Below the pieces are notes generated by a model. That model was not told the origin of the DNA. It did no database searches and saw only the letters and a program-made list of their open reading frames with translations. From Rehmannia glutinosa (Eukaryota; Streptophyta; Magnoliopsida; Lamiales; Orobanchaceae): a stretch of 64,000 nt of DNA. Position numbers and translations under genes: made by a program. The stretch lies in assembly GCA_016081115.2 (NCBI GenBank), contig CM071936.1, positions 76,299,262 to 76,363,261 on the forward strand. Reading direction: 5' to 3'. This document shows positions 22,129 through 33,210 of the stretch, in pieces. The stretch's first letter is position 1. The number at the start of each line of letters is the position of its first letter.

Positions 22129-22402
22129 GTTAATTTCATTTCTAAAATTTAAATATTATGCATATAAATAATGAGATTTAAAGTTTACAAAGTGACGTGC
22201 AACTTGGAAAGAGTAGAGACAATTAAGTGCCTAGAAATAAGATATTATTAGTTTCTTTAATTACTTTAAAAATTAAGAAAATTGTAATGTTTCAATTCTT
22301 GTTTATTGGATAAATAAAGGGCTAAAAAGTACGAATTAGTTGGTTTATAATTACCATGTAAATATTCAATTAGATTTTAAATAAATCTACTAGTCTAATA
22401 TA
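22125..22402 (+). pseudogene. hAT transposase pseudogene copy 1, left part
   Basis: It aligns with 30852-31120 of copy 2 (shared ACAATTAAGTGCCTAGAAA and TAAATCTACTAGTCTAA). It is separated from its right part (30084-30655) by copia element B. No transposase motif is readable here; the assignment comes from its continuation. Confidence 0.7.
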
Positions 22403-23695
22403 TGTTAGAACAAAATTATTTTTGATTTTGATGATTTCATATATTTGATTTATAAACCAAAATAATATTTTCAAAATGTTTCTAAATACTTAATGTATCT
22501 TAGTATTTAATCTTAAATTTGTGGAGTGTTACTTAAACTCTATTTTTTGTCAAAATCTGGACATTTCTCTGTATTGAGCACAACAGGTCCCTATTATGGA
22601 AGAACAGTACCTGAAAGGTTTTTAAGTTTGCAAAAAATAGAGTCCCTGCATTGAGGGCGATCGGTTGCTATAGAGGGTGACTGATACCTATAAGTTTTTA
22701 AAGTTTTACGAAAAATCGAGTTTTTCTCTGAACTCATAGCGACCGGTCGCTATACTAGAGCGATTGATACCTCATTATTTGTAAAAAATGTATTTTCTTC
22801 TCTATTTCAATATCAACCGGTCTGTATCCATGGCCATGGTGACCTACAACTCTCCATAGAGACTAGTCGCTATTGACAACAACATGTATCAAATTTTGAT
22901 CCAATAGTTTAAACTTTTGAATTTTCAACATAGCGACTGGTCGCTATAGGATATTTGACAGTAAATTCTATCCGTTTAAAGAACACTTATCAACAAAGTT
23001 AACTTTAACATTTCTTAACTATTTTATAGATCTTTTGATCCTTCTTTTGCAGTCAAAATTCAATTTAGAGGAGCCTATGTTAGAGACCAAATCTTGAAGC
23101 TTCTCTATAAATAGTTGAAGAATTTGAAGGATCATATACAACTCACAATTCTACAAGACAAAAAGCAAAATTTAGAAAACTTCTCAAGCCTTCATTTTCA
23201 TACTCTTGTTGTAATAGCCTAAACACTTGCATTTTAAAATCTTGCTTATTAGGCTTTATTTCTTGATTACACTTGCACTTTCAAAGTTGTATACATTCAT
23301 TTTGAAGTGTAATCTTGATTATTCAAAATCATCCAAAACAAGAATTGCTTGTTAAGTGTTCTTTTGGTGAGAACACATTTGGTTGATTAAACTAGGTGTT
23401 GAAGAGTTTGGTGTTCTTCAAAGTTGTTGGTGTAACAAGAGTTTGGTGCTCGTCTAGTTGATTTGTAATCATTTGGTGTCAATTAATAAATTTCTTCTCA
23501 AAATCCATTCGGATATACCGGGTGGTAGTGGATTAAGCTCTAGGTGAGTCGAACCACTATAAATCATAGTGTTCATTCTTATTACTATCTCTTACATTCT
23601 TGAAATTCACATATTCAAAAAAAGAGAAGAAAAATCTGAAACATCGGGAATATCTATTCACCCCCTCGAGATTTTCGTACCCATTTGGACTAACA
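22403..23695 (+). repeat. 5' LTR of element B
   Basis: 1293 bp with a TATA box at 23106 and several decayed GACCGGTC palindromes between 22650 and 22950, for example GCGACCGGTCGC near 22739. Confidence 0.9.
23106..23113 (+). promoter_or_regulatory. TATA box of the B 5' LTR
   Basis: TATAAATA; the same box stands at 29498-29505 in the 3' LTR and in the 3' LTR of element A. Confidence 0.6.
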
Positions 23696-23697
23696 AG

Positions 23698-23710
23698 TGG
23701 TATCAGAGCC
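23698..23710 (+). promoter_or_regulatory. Primer binding site of element B
   Basis: TGGTATCAGAGCC, complementary to the 3' end of plant initiator-Met tRNA, two bases inside the LTR. Confidence 0.95.
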
Positions 23711-23760
23711 AGATACTTCCGAAAACTCGTTTTATTTTTGCGAGTAAAGAGGAAAGATTC

Positions 23761-24660
23761 ATGGCTATGAACGAGAGCTATCTTCCAACCGGTGCTTCAT
23801 CCAACAAGCCTCCTCTTTTCGACTCCAACAATTATGCTTTTTGGAAAGATAGAATGGAGTGATTCTTACAAGGTTACGGGTTCGATATTTGGAATGCGGT
23901 TATTGAAGGAGTTCCTAAACCAACCAAGAAGTTGGAAGACGGTACGCTAGATCCCAAGGGATTCAAGGAGTTCGATGATGATAAGAAATATTCTCTATAA
24001 ATAGTAAGGCCTTAAATATTTTGCATTGTACTCTTACTGCTACCGAATACAATCTTATTAGAGGAATAATATCTGCACATGAAGTGTGGAAAAAATTGGA
24101 AACCATCTATGAAGGAACCAAGAAAGTGAAACAAACTCGAAAAATCATGCTTTTAAGGATTTTGAAAATTTCACTATATTTGAAGGCGAAGAGATTTCAA
24201 AGATGGTAGAAAGGCTTGACAATATAGTCAATCCTCTATTGGCACTCGAAAGAATTATTTCCAAAGAAGACAAAGTGACTAAAGTTTTAAATGCTTTTCC
24301 CGACACTTGGTCCGAAAAAGTCACGGATATCACGAAAGCTCAAAATCTTGAAATACTCAAGTTTGGTGAGCATATTGGAAATCTTCTCATTTATGAAGTA
24401 TATCTCAAGGATATTAAGAATTCCAAACCATCCATATCTCAAACCGGGTATGTAATATAATCCAAAAGGTCTTTTCTCAAGTTCCAATGATGCTTATTAT
24501 CCTAGTGACGAAGAAGACGAGGAAACGGTCGCTCTTGTGAGAAAATCTGCCAAGTTTGTTAATAAAAATAAGGCAAGGAAAGCAAGAGACAACTCATGCT
24601 TCAAATGCGGAAAGCCCGGACACTTTATTGTCAATTGTCCAAAAATGGCAGGGGAAGAAC
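23761..24660 (+). pseudogene. Copia B gag pseudogene
   Basis: It starts at ATG 23761 (MAMNESYLPTGASSNKPP), reads LFDSNNYAFWKDRME, and meets a TGA at about 23860 where the family has a codon for a residue before FLQGYGFDIWN. Further stops and shifts follow, for example near 23998. The later frame (24203-24460) gives the capsid part (RLDNIVNPLLALERIISKED, VLNAFPDTWSEKVTDI). An intact CCHC knuckle closes gag at 24597-24638. It would be the structural protein of the retroelement particle. Confidence 0.85.
24597..24638 (+). other. CCHC zinc knuckle of copia B gag
   Basis: CFKCGKPGHFIVNC fits CX2CX4HX4C exactly. Confidence 0.9.
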
Positions 24661-25110
24661 AAAAGAAGAAAAAAAAATTCCCAAAAAGAAGCCTTTAAAT
24701 GCGGATGCTAAAACATGGAATGAACTTCAAGCAACTTTCAACGATGAGGAAACCGAACAAGGTCGCATGGCCATAGACAATAAAAACGATGAGGTACTTA
24801 GGGCAATAATTGTAAAATATGACTCTAAATGGCTCGTGGACAGCGAAGGTTCACGCCATATGACTGGAAAGGAACATATTTTTACTGACATCAGAGAGAG
24901 AAATGGTTATGTTCGGAAATGGCAAAGGCAAAATCCTTGGCAATGGAGACATTGATAATTCTTCTTTCTCTCTTAATGATATTTATTAGTAGATGGGCTT
25001 ATGTTTAATTTGATAAATATAAGCCAACTTTGTGATTTAAATTATGATGCTCTTTTTAATTAAAAAATATCTTATTCTTAAAAATAATAAAATTATTTGT
25101 GAAACTAGTA
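24661..25110 (+). pseudogene. Copia B protease and start of integrase, truncated
   Basis: The open stretch 24596-24955 runs from the knuckle through a basic linker to WLVDSEGSRHMTG, the copia protease motif in which the catalytic Asp-Ser-Gly has become Asp-Ser-Glu-Gly. Then comes the post-protease segment FGNGKGKILGNGDI in a shifted frame and a scrap of LMFNLISISQLCDLNYD. After that the HHCC and DDE parts of the integrase are absent, and reverse transcriptase sequence starts at about 25134. Confidence 0.75.
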
Positions 25111-25133
25111 GAAAAGACAATATTTCCAAGCTT

Positions 25134-25770
25134 AGTAGCTCAAGGTATTGTCAAGAAAAATGTATTAATTTTGATGAAAATTTTGCACCCGTAGCACGTT
25201 TAGAAGCTATTCGTATTTTACTTGCTTATTCTTGTTTCAAAAATTTTAAACTTTACCAAATGGATGTCAAATTTTCTTTCTTAAATGGTTTTATGCAAGA
25301 AGAAGTCCATGTCAAACAACATCCGGTGTTTGAATTTTTTTCAAGACCTAATGATGTTTATAAAATTAAAAAGGCATTTATATTGTCTCAAACAAGCACC
25401 TCAAGCATGGTATGATATACTAAGTTGTTTTCTTTTAGAAAATGGTTTTACAAGAGGTAAAGTTGATACTACTCTTTTTATTTTTGAAAAAGGTCAAGAT
25501 AACCTTCTGGTTCAAATATATGATGATAATATTTTTGGTGCTACTAATGAATCTTTGTTCAAGAGATTCTGTAAGCTTATACAAGGTGAATTTGAGATGA
25601 GTATGATGGGTGAACTCAACTTCTTCCTTGGACTTCAAATCAAACAATGTCAAGAAGAGATACATATCTCTCAATCCAAATACACAAAAACTTCTAAAGA
25701 AATTTGGAATAAAAGAAGGAAGAACCGTGGCAACACCAATGACAACAAACATCAAACTCAAAAAGGATGA
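25134..25770 (+). pseudogene. Copia B reverse transcriptase remnant
   Basis: Two overlapping frames cover RYCQEKCINFDENFAPVARL and YQMDVKFSFLNGFMQEEV (25134-25330). They continue through LKQAPQAWYDILSCFLLENGF, LLVQIYDDNIFGAT and MGELNFFLGLQIKQC (25385-25700). The catalytic Tyr-x-Asp-Asp block is altered to YDDN, so even if joined it would lack the normal active site. The N-terminal part of the RT is missing together with the integrase. Confidence 0.85.
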
Positions 25771-26430
25771 AAAGGTAAAGCGGTTGTGAAATCAAGTTTC
25801 AATGTATAATTGGCAGTTTACTTTACTTAACCACAAGTAGACCCGATATTCTTCATGATGTATGCCTATGTGCTTGATTTTAAAGCAATCTCAAATAATC
25901 TCATTTAAGTGTCGTGAAAAGAATTTTTTGATATTTAAAAGACACTATTTCATATGGTTTGTTTTATCCGAAAAATGATAGTTTTTCTTTAAAAGGCTAT
26001 AGTGGCTTGAATTATTTTCGAAACATTGATGATCGTAAAACCACATCCGACTCATGCAATTTTTAGGCGATTGCCTCATCTCATGATTTTCTAAAAAGTA
26101 TAATTGTGTGTGTTTATTAACGACCAAAGCCGACTATATTTCTGTGGCTTTTTGTTGTACACAATTATTATGTATGAAACAAACCTAAGCTGATTACAAA
26201 ATTAACTTTGAGAAGGTTCCTATTTTTTGTGATAATACTTCTGCCATTAATATTTCTCAAAATTTGGGCGAACCAAACACATTGAAGTTCGACATTACTT
26301 TTAAGGGATTGCATTTCAAAACGAAATATTGAGATGTGTTTTGTTCCATCTCAAGATCATCTCGCAGATATTATTACAAAATTGTTACCCGCCGAGTGTT
26401 TTAACTCTATTCGAGCTCTTTTAGGCATAA
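25771..26430 (+). pseudogene. Copia B RNase H remnant
   Basis: Degenerate pieces are colinear with copia RNase H: a connection segment around 25830-25950 and a 'GEPNTLKFDITFKGLHFK'-like segment (about 26270-26310). Next comes the tail 'DHLADIITKLLPAECFN'-like around 26355-26410. All are interrupted by stops. Confidence 0.55.
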
Positions 26431-26800
26431 TACATATTGAATAATGTCTATATTTACATTTTTGAGTATTTTACTTTCATTAGAAAAGATTGTGGTGAAA
26501 AATCTATTTTCTCAAAACTCCAAAAACGAGACAGAAGTTTTATCTGGAAACAGACACATGTCGCCATAGACAGTGACCGTTCGCTATGCCCAAGACCAGT
26601 TGCCCTATATAGTGACCATCGCTATTGATGCAGAACTCAACTTAAAACTCTCTGTCTCGATTTTTTCTCAGATACTTCATCTTTCTCCTAAAACCCCAAC
26701 TTGCGAAAACCTCCCCAAAATTCAATCTCTCTCTCTCTACTTCATCAAATTTCACGATTTGTGTTACTAATCTCATCTATTTGTTGAGTATTTCACATAC
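26431..26800 (+). promoter_or_regulatory. Leader of the extra frame in B with GACCG motifs
   Basis: Decayed GTGACCGTTCGCTAT and AGTGACCATCGCTAT words at 26570-26625 resemble the palindromes of the LTR. The same kind of cluster occurs at the equivalent place in element A. Confidence 0.4.
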
Positions 26801-28162
26801 ATGGCACCTCCAAAGAATTTTACCGGTTCATCTCCTCCCCAAAAATGAAAATAACACGGAGATGGTTCGTCCTCAAATCGCCAATTCGAGTGAACAACGC
26901 GAAATACGAGCAACATAATGAGAAACGGCTTAAGGGCAACCTGGTAATGCCAATCTCCAACTTTCCCGGACTCAAATCGCTACCCTCTGAGCAAGTATTA
27001 CAAAGGACAATGTCAAATGGTCCAAAATTAAGAAATTCCTTTTATCTCTTGTTCCGAATGGTTCAAATTCGTCATTATTTATTCACAAGTATGCCGAATA
27101 TTTTTTTGAGGATCCTAATATATGGAATAAACAAATTGGACAGACAAAAATTTGCTATTTCGGGACTTTTTCAGATAATTTTCCTACTAGTGAATTTTTT
27201 ATAACTCAAGGTTTAATGTACTTGTAGGATTACCTTTTTATTATGTATGATGATGAGGTGATCAAGTACTTTTATGCTAATATGTGGATTGAATATGATG
27301 ATGCTTATAAGCTGGTCGCTTTAAATTCATTTCTTAAAGAGCGTCACTTTTGGTGGACCTGTAATGAGATTTGTCGATTACTTGGTGTAAGGAAAGATGG
27401 TTGGACTTATATTTCGTGTATTCGTTGGGATGAAAGAAAACTAGGAGTCTCTTTAGAGGAAGTGAAGACCTCTCTAGAATTTACAACACAATCTAGGACG
27501 GATGAGCTTCGTATTGTTTGTCCAATTGTTTCATATTGTGTTTGTGGAAATTCCATTAAATTACCGAGTAATATGGACTACTTTTTAAGTTACAAGATAA
27601 AAAGGGGCGAATTGGTAAATTATGGGGCTATTTTTATCCGGTGTTTGATATACGCTATTACTTTGGGCTCTAAGCAATTTGCCTTGGGTAATTTGATTTG
27701 CAAGCTATTTCTATAATCCGGTCTTCCACCTGCCGAGCTTAACTCCGAAGTCATTAGAAATGATTTCGATAATGACAACAATCAACAAATGCTTCAGATG
27801 CATATGAATATGCAAAAATATCCGACTAAGTCGGCTAAGGGTCGTGCTACAGCCTCTACCTCCCAAGTTCCGGATGACCTTTTTGACAATATTGAGGCGG
27901 AAAATTTGGCAGCGGGAGGCTCTCACAGTACTCCGAAGGATAATACCGGCACTGATGATCAGGATGGTGATGAGAGTCCATATGGATTTGATGAGAAACT
28001 TTGTGAACTTCATGAGAGAAATCAAGAGGACTATGATGAGCTTAAGAGGGGTTATGATGAGCTTAAAATAGAAATATCAAGCTAAAGAAATCAGTTGGAA
28101 AGCTCAAGAAGTTCATTAAAGATCTTCTTCCCACCGCTTGTTTCTCCTCGAACGAGGACTAA
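26801..28162 (+). pseudogene. Extra 3' reading frame of copia B (plant transposon protein-like)
   Basis: It starts at ATG 26801 (MAPPKNFTGSSPP), is broken by stops near 26850 and elsewhere, and ends at TAA 28160-28162 after FIKDLLPTACFSSNED. The best-preserved piece (27243-27716) has the word VIKYFYANMWI followed by a segment ending in ICRLLGV. This resembles the N-terminal domain of the plant transposon-associated protein family found in extra retroelement frames. The C-terminal part is acidic and then coiled (YDELKRGYDELK, 28030-28070). It lies in the sense direction between RNase H and the 3' LTR, the place of the env-like gene of Sireviruses. Its function is unknown. Confidence 0.65.
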
Positions 28163-28319
28163 TTCTAATTTATATTTTCTGTCATTTTTCTTGTGAATTT
28201 AAACCTATTGGAACTCATATGAAGGTGTTTAATTTTTTGGATATTGCACGAATTTTCTACGCTTTTTTGATATTTATATGCTTCTTCCTTAAATCTCTTT
28301 CATGGTAATATTCTTTTAG

Positions 28320-28797
28320 ATGATTTCAAAGGGGGAGAAAGAATGCATGAGCTAAGAAGCTCAATGGTTTAAATGCTTAACCTAAGAAGCTCAAAATGGT
28401 ATAAGCTTGATGAAGTTTGGTAAAAGCTTATTGGTATAAGCTATAAGTTAATGGATGTTGCTATCTTGTTTATTATGAATATGTTGAGCATTGTATAATT
28501 CTCTTATGCTATTTGACTAATGTTGACATGTGGAGCTTTTAAGCTTTTGAGTTTTTAAAAGCTAAGCTCTAAAAGCTTTAATCTCTAAAGCTTTTATTTG
28601 ATACTTTGCCTAATGCATATTATTTACTTGTCATGTTGAAAAGTGTTTGCTCCTTATCTTTGTTTTCATCACTTATTTATATTACTTTAAGAAGTATTGT
28701 TTACAATAGATATATCAAATATTTAACCGGAAAACTCCTTTCTTAAAACTCGCTCTGACAAATTATTTTGGGTTTTAGTCATCAAAAATGGAGAGTT
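28320..28797 (+). promoter_or_regulatory. Polypurine tracts of copia B
   Basis: AAAGGGGGAGAAAG at about 28329-28342 and a decayed ATCAAAAATGGAGAG just before the 3' LTR. Between them lie AAGCTT/ATAAGCT-rich words as in element A. Confidence 0.55.
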
Positions 28798-30083
28798 TGT
28801 TAATACAAAGTTATTTTTGATTTTGATGATTTGACATATTTTATTTATAAACCAAAACAATTTCAAAAGGTGTCTAAATACTTCAAGTGACCTAGTATTT
28901 AATCTTAAGTTTATGGAGTGTTACTTGAACTCTATATTTTGTCAAAATCTAGACATTTCTCTGTATTGAGGGCGACCAGTACCTAAAAGATTTTTAAAGT
29001 TTACAAAAAACAGAGAAGTCCATGCGTTGAGGGAGACCGGTCTCTATAGAGGGCGACCAATACCTGTACGTTTTTCAATTTTCTTTGAAAAACAGAGTAT
29101 TTCTCTGAACTAATAGAGACTGATCTCTATACTAGAGCGATCGGTACCTCAATTTTTGTAAAAATTGTATTTTCTTCTCTATTTCAATAGCAACGGTCTC
29201 TATCCATGGCTACCGATCGCCATGTTAAAGTGACCGGTCGCTATCCATAGAGACCATTAGCCTTTGATAGCAACCTGCGTTAAATCTTGATCCAATTGTT
29301 TAAACTTTCGAATTTTCAACATAGTCACCTGTCACTATAGGATATTTGACATCAAATTCTATTTGTTGCAGCATCACTTATCATCAAAGTTAGCTTTAAC
29401 ATTTCTTAGCCATTTTTGTCGATCTTTTGGTCGTTCTTTTGCAAACAAATTTCAATTTGGAGGAGCCTATGTTGGAGATCAAATCTTGAAGCTTCTTTAT
29501 AAATAGTTAAAAAATTTGAAGATCATATACAACACACAATTCTACAAGACAACAAGAAAAATTTAGAAAACTTCTCAAGTCTTAATTTTCATACTCTTGT
29601 TGTAATAGCATAAACACTTGCACTTTCACATTTTGCTTATTAGGCTTTCTTTCTTCATTACACTTGCAATTTCAAAATTGTATATATTCATTTTGAAGCG
29701 TAATCTTGATTGTTCAAAATCATCCAAAATAAGACTTACTTGTTAAATGTTCTTTTGGTGAGAGCATATTTGGTTGATTAGACTATGTGTTGAAGAGTTT
29801 GGTGCTCTTCAAAGTTGTTTATGTAAGAAGAGTTTGGTTCTCTTCTAGTTGAGTTGTAATCATTTGGTATCGAATAATAAAATTTTCTTTTCAAAATTCA
29901 TTCGGATATACCGGGTGGTAGTGTATTAAGCTCTAGGTTAGTCGAACCATTATAAATCATAGTGTTCATTTTTCTTACTATCTCTTATATTCTTGAAAGT
30001 TTTTCACATATTCAAAAAAGAGAAGAAAAATCGAGAAAATCTATTCACCTCTCTCTAGATTTTTGTAGCCACTTGGACTAACA
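28798..30083 (+). repeat. 3' LTR of element B
   Basis: 1286 bp, TATA box at 29498-29505, GACCGGTCGC palindromes near 29226-29240. Confidence 0.9.
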
Positions 30084-30655
30084 ATTTTATATCATACACA
30101 ATTTATATAGTTCTTATTTTTTACTGCTTCTCTACCATCTTTTTGATAACATCTTTACTATCTATTCAAAAGTATATAAAATAAAACCATACTCATTAGC
30201 CACAGAAAAGAAACGACACAAATTGGATTTTCTCCAATTTTTATCTTTCCATTCGTTAATATATTAGTTTAAATTTATATTTTATTTAATTATATTAAGA
30301 GTGTTAAAAAAACTTTGAACATAGAAAGTAAGACTCCAATTTAGGTACTAAACTATATAAAAAAACTTATATTCTTTTTCAAATACGTGCATTGCTTATA
30401 AAATACATGGATTAATTATCAATATTATTAATCATACTTGTGAAAGTTGCTTCTGCTGAAAGAAGCTTTTTCAAAATTAAAATTATTAAAATATTATTTA
30501 AGATCAACTATGCCCCAAGATAGATTAATGGATTAAGTATATAATTTATTAAAACTACAATATTAGAACGTCTTAAGTATAAAACTTTTATAAGTGAATT
30601 TGCATTTGAAAAAGCCAAAAAAAATCTCTAAATATTTTTCAATAATAATATTATT
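30084..30655 (+). pseudogene. hAT transposase pseudogene copy 1, right part
   Basis: The plus strand around 30440-30635 translates to KVASAERSFFKIKIIK, then words like YAPR..INGLSI and YKTFISEFAFEKAKK. This is the C-terminal dimerisation domain of hAT transposases of the type found in zinc-finger MYM-like proteins, with stops. The rest is degenerate. It continues the piece at 22125-22402. Confidence 0.75.
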
Positions 30656-30851
30656 ACTTAGGCCACCTTTTTTTTAAGATCTTACCTCAACCCCCATGAT
30701 TTCTTGACACGGCGCTGGAGATGGAGCCTCATTACCCAAACCCAAAACTCATGTGTCCCCTCTCTCTGTCTCTCTAACTCATGTGGTCCTAACTCCCAAG
30801 GTCGTGTGGTATGTGAAGCCATTTAGGCAATCGCCTCAGGCCCCATATAGA
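30656..30851. other. Spacer between the two hAT pseudogenes
   Basis: It contains AGGCCACC and GACACGGCGCTGG words and, at 30820-30845, GGCAATCGCCTCAGGCCCC. Such GGCCCC-rich words are usual near hAT element ends, so this may be the right end of one copy and the left end of the next. Confidence 0.4.
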
Positions 30852-31690
30852 GTACAATTAATTTTATTTCTAAAATTTAAAGATTATGCGCATAAATAAT
30901 AAGATTTAAAGTTTACAAAGTAACGTGCAAATTGGAAATAGTAGAGACAATTAAGTGCCTAGAAAATAAGAGATTATTAATTTCTTTAATTACTTTAAAA
31001 ATTAAAAAATGTAATGTTCAATTCTTGTTAATTGGATAAATAAAGACCTAAAAAATAGGAATTAGTTGGTCTATAACTAGCATGTAAATATTCAGTTAGA
31101 TTTTATATAAATCTACTAGTCTAAGTTTACATCATACTCATTTTATACAATTCTTATTTTTGACTACATCTCTATATCTTTTTGGTAGCATCTCTACTAT
31201 CTATTCAAAATTTTACAAAATAAAATCATATTCATTAGCCACGGAAAAGAAATGATACAAATTGGATTTTCTCCAAGTTTTATCTTTCCATTTCATTAAT
31301 ATATTAATTTAAGTTTATATTTTATTTGATTATATTAAGTGTGTTAAAAGAACTTTGATTAATAGATACGTGCATTGCTCATAAAATACGCGCAGTGCTT
31401 ATATAATATTATTAACTATACTTGTGATAGTTGCTTCTGCTGAAAGCTTTTTCAAATTAAAATTATTAAAATATTATTTAAGGTTAACTATGCACCAAGA
31501 TAAATTATATTAATGGATTAAGTATATTGTCTATTAAAACTAGTATATAAGAACATCTTGAGTACAAAACTTTAATAAGTGATTTTGCATTTGAAAAAGC
31601 AGAAAAACTGTCATTCCAAATAGTAATCACCCTAATTTTGATATAATTATAATTAAAGGACCTTAAAAGTGGACTACTAAAAACTGTCAT
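30852..31690 (+). pseudogene. hAT transposase pseudogene copy 2, uninterrupted
   Basis: It aligns with 22125-22402 joined to 30084-30655 and is about 840 bp against 850 bp. The dimerisation domain at 31415-31610 reads VIVASAES, FFKLKLLKYYLRLTM and, after a shift, HLKKQKK-like scraps. It lacks the copia insertion and therefore shows the empty site. Confidence 0.75.
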
Positions 31691-31983
31691 TCCAATAGTA
31701 ATCAACTTTTTTTAGTGTACATATTTTAATTATTTCTATAGTATTGTGAAATAGGCAGAAAAATTTATGTGCTACTATTCATATAGACCTCTTATATATA
31801 TGCACCACATGAGACCACAATGCGATGCACGGGTTGTATATTTGGGAGGTCTCAATTTTATACTGTGACATGGACATTTTTCTAATAGTTTTATGAACTC
31901 TTTCTCCCTCCATTATAAAATTTTAAAAATAGAATCAAACGATAAGCGGAAAATAAAATTTAATGTTTTTGATTGATGAAGTC
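31691..31983. other. AT-rich DNA without recognised features
   Basis: No gene or repeat that I can support. A TA tract follows at 31984-32002. Confidence 0.4.
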
Positions 31984-32002
31984 TATATATATATATATAT
32001 AT

Positions 32003-32777
32003 GATTTGGATCTGGTGAGTCCAGATAATTTAAATAAGTATGTGAGACCAAATCTAGAGCGTTGACCTCTTCTTTTTGATGATGCAGATTTAACAGATTT
32101 TTAATTTAGTTTATATTTAATTAATGGTTGTTAAGGATAAGTAGGTAATTTTGTTTGAATATCAGTAAAAAAGGAAGTTATTTTTGGTAGTGCCCGTTCA
32201 CATTCCGGATTTTTTGGGATTTGTTTGAAACTGTATCTCTGGCCTTATCCGCTGTGAGAAATATGTTGTTTATTGAAGACAAATATGTTGCTTACTGAAG
32301 ACAAATATGTTGCTTTTTTTGGATGTGTTTGAAATCGTATCTCTGAATTTCTCTCTTTCTTTTCACAGTTAAACTTTTAATTAATATTGGCGTATTCTGT
32401 TGTGCGAAACATGTTGCTTATTGAGGACAAATATGTTGCTTATTTAGGTAGACAATGTTGCAACTACAAACTATTCTCTTCCATTTGTCTTTTTATATAT
32501 ATGTAATTCAATTGCTTATTTATGTCAACTATGTTGCTTATCAAGGACAAATATGTTGCTTATTTAGGCAGACAATGTTGCTAAGTAAGTATACTGTTTT
32601 TTTATGTGGACTTTGTTGCCTATTGAAGACAATTATTTTGCTTATTTAAGTAGACAATGTTGCTAAAATGGGTGCAAATGTGTTGATTTGAATAGGTCAT
32701 GTCTTGTATATATATGTATTTTTGTTTTGCTTTTTTATGTCAACCATCTTGCTTATTGATGAGAAATATGTTGCTTA
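32003..32777. mobile_element. TA-flanked element 2, left part
   Basis: It follows a TA tract. The end carries CTGGTGAGTCCAGATAAT and GTGAGACCAAATCTAGA, inverted matches of the right end at 39050-39106. The array half (32255-32770) consists of ATATGTTGCTTATTGA(A/G)GAC words. It is cut at 32777 by copia element C and continues at 38849. Both parts together make about 1033 bp, the same size as the other members. Confidence 0.7.
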
Positions 32778-33194
32778 TGTTAGGATTTTATCCTAATTAA
32801 TTATGTGGACTTACATATGTTTAATAATTTATATTATGGGGCTATTTAATTAATTAGGGCCAATTAAGTGATCTAACTAATGGGCTCTAGAAATATCCAT
32901 TGAGTATGAGCTTTGCAATGTGTAGATACCCGGTACTAGTCAAGCTAAGATTGATGGGCTTTTAGTTTGACCTAGTCCATAAAGATTATATAAATAGGGT
33001 TGTGGTCCCCAAGTCAATCACACGTTCTTTTACTTTTTCCCATCCGAGAGAGATCCCATTGAGTAATCGGTGATTCGATTTGTGGAATGATCAATTGAAT
33101 CAAGCAATATGGATTCGTGCACGCTTCGTTTAAGATTTGGTAATCAGTTTTGTTTTTGAGTTTTCGGATTCAATTGTTTTCATCAATTCTAACA
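32778..33194 (+). repeat. 5' LTR of element C
   Basis: 417 bp, from TGTTAGGATT to TTCTAACA, with TATAAATA at 32989-32996. Confidence 0.92.
32989..32996 (+). promoter_or_regulatory. TATA box of the C 5' LTR
   Basis: TATAAATA followed by GGGTTGTGG; the same box is at 38640-38647 in the 3' LTR. Confidence 0.6.
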
Positions 33195-33196
33195 AG

Positions 33197-33210
33197 TGGT
33201 ATTTCATGTT
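33197..33210 (+). promoter_or_regulatory. Decayed primer binding site of element C
   Basis: TGGTATTTCATG stands two bases inside the LTR where TGGTATCAGAGC is expected; six bases match. Confidence 0.45.

Larger units (their letters stand above)
22403..30083 (+). mobile_element. Copia element B (Sirevirus-like, defective)
   Basis: LTRs at 22403-23695 and 28798-30083 start TGTTA and end GGACTAACA. The primer site TGGTATCAGAGCC follows the 5' LTR directly. Gag, protease, reverse transcriptase and RNase H remnants follow in copia order, but the integrase is almost all deleted. An extra reading frame lies between pol and the 3' LTR. The LTRs differ visibly at many sites (roughly 10-15 percent by eye), so this is an old copy. 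The element splits a hAT pseudogene whose uninterrupted paralogue lies at 30852. The target duplication is not clear (ATATA against ATTTT). Confidence 0.9.

Noticed and set aside
26437..26770. Small plus-strand frames between pol and extra gene of B
   Set aside because: They cross the motif-rich leader, overlap each other and have no counterpart in A or D.
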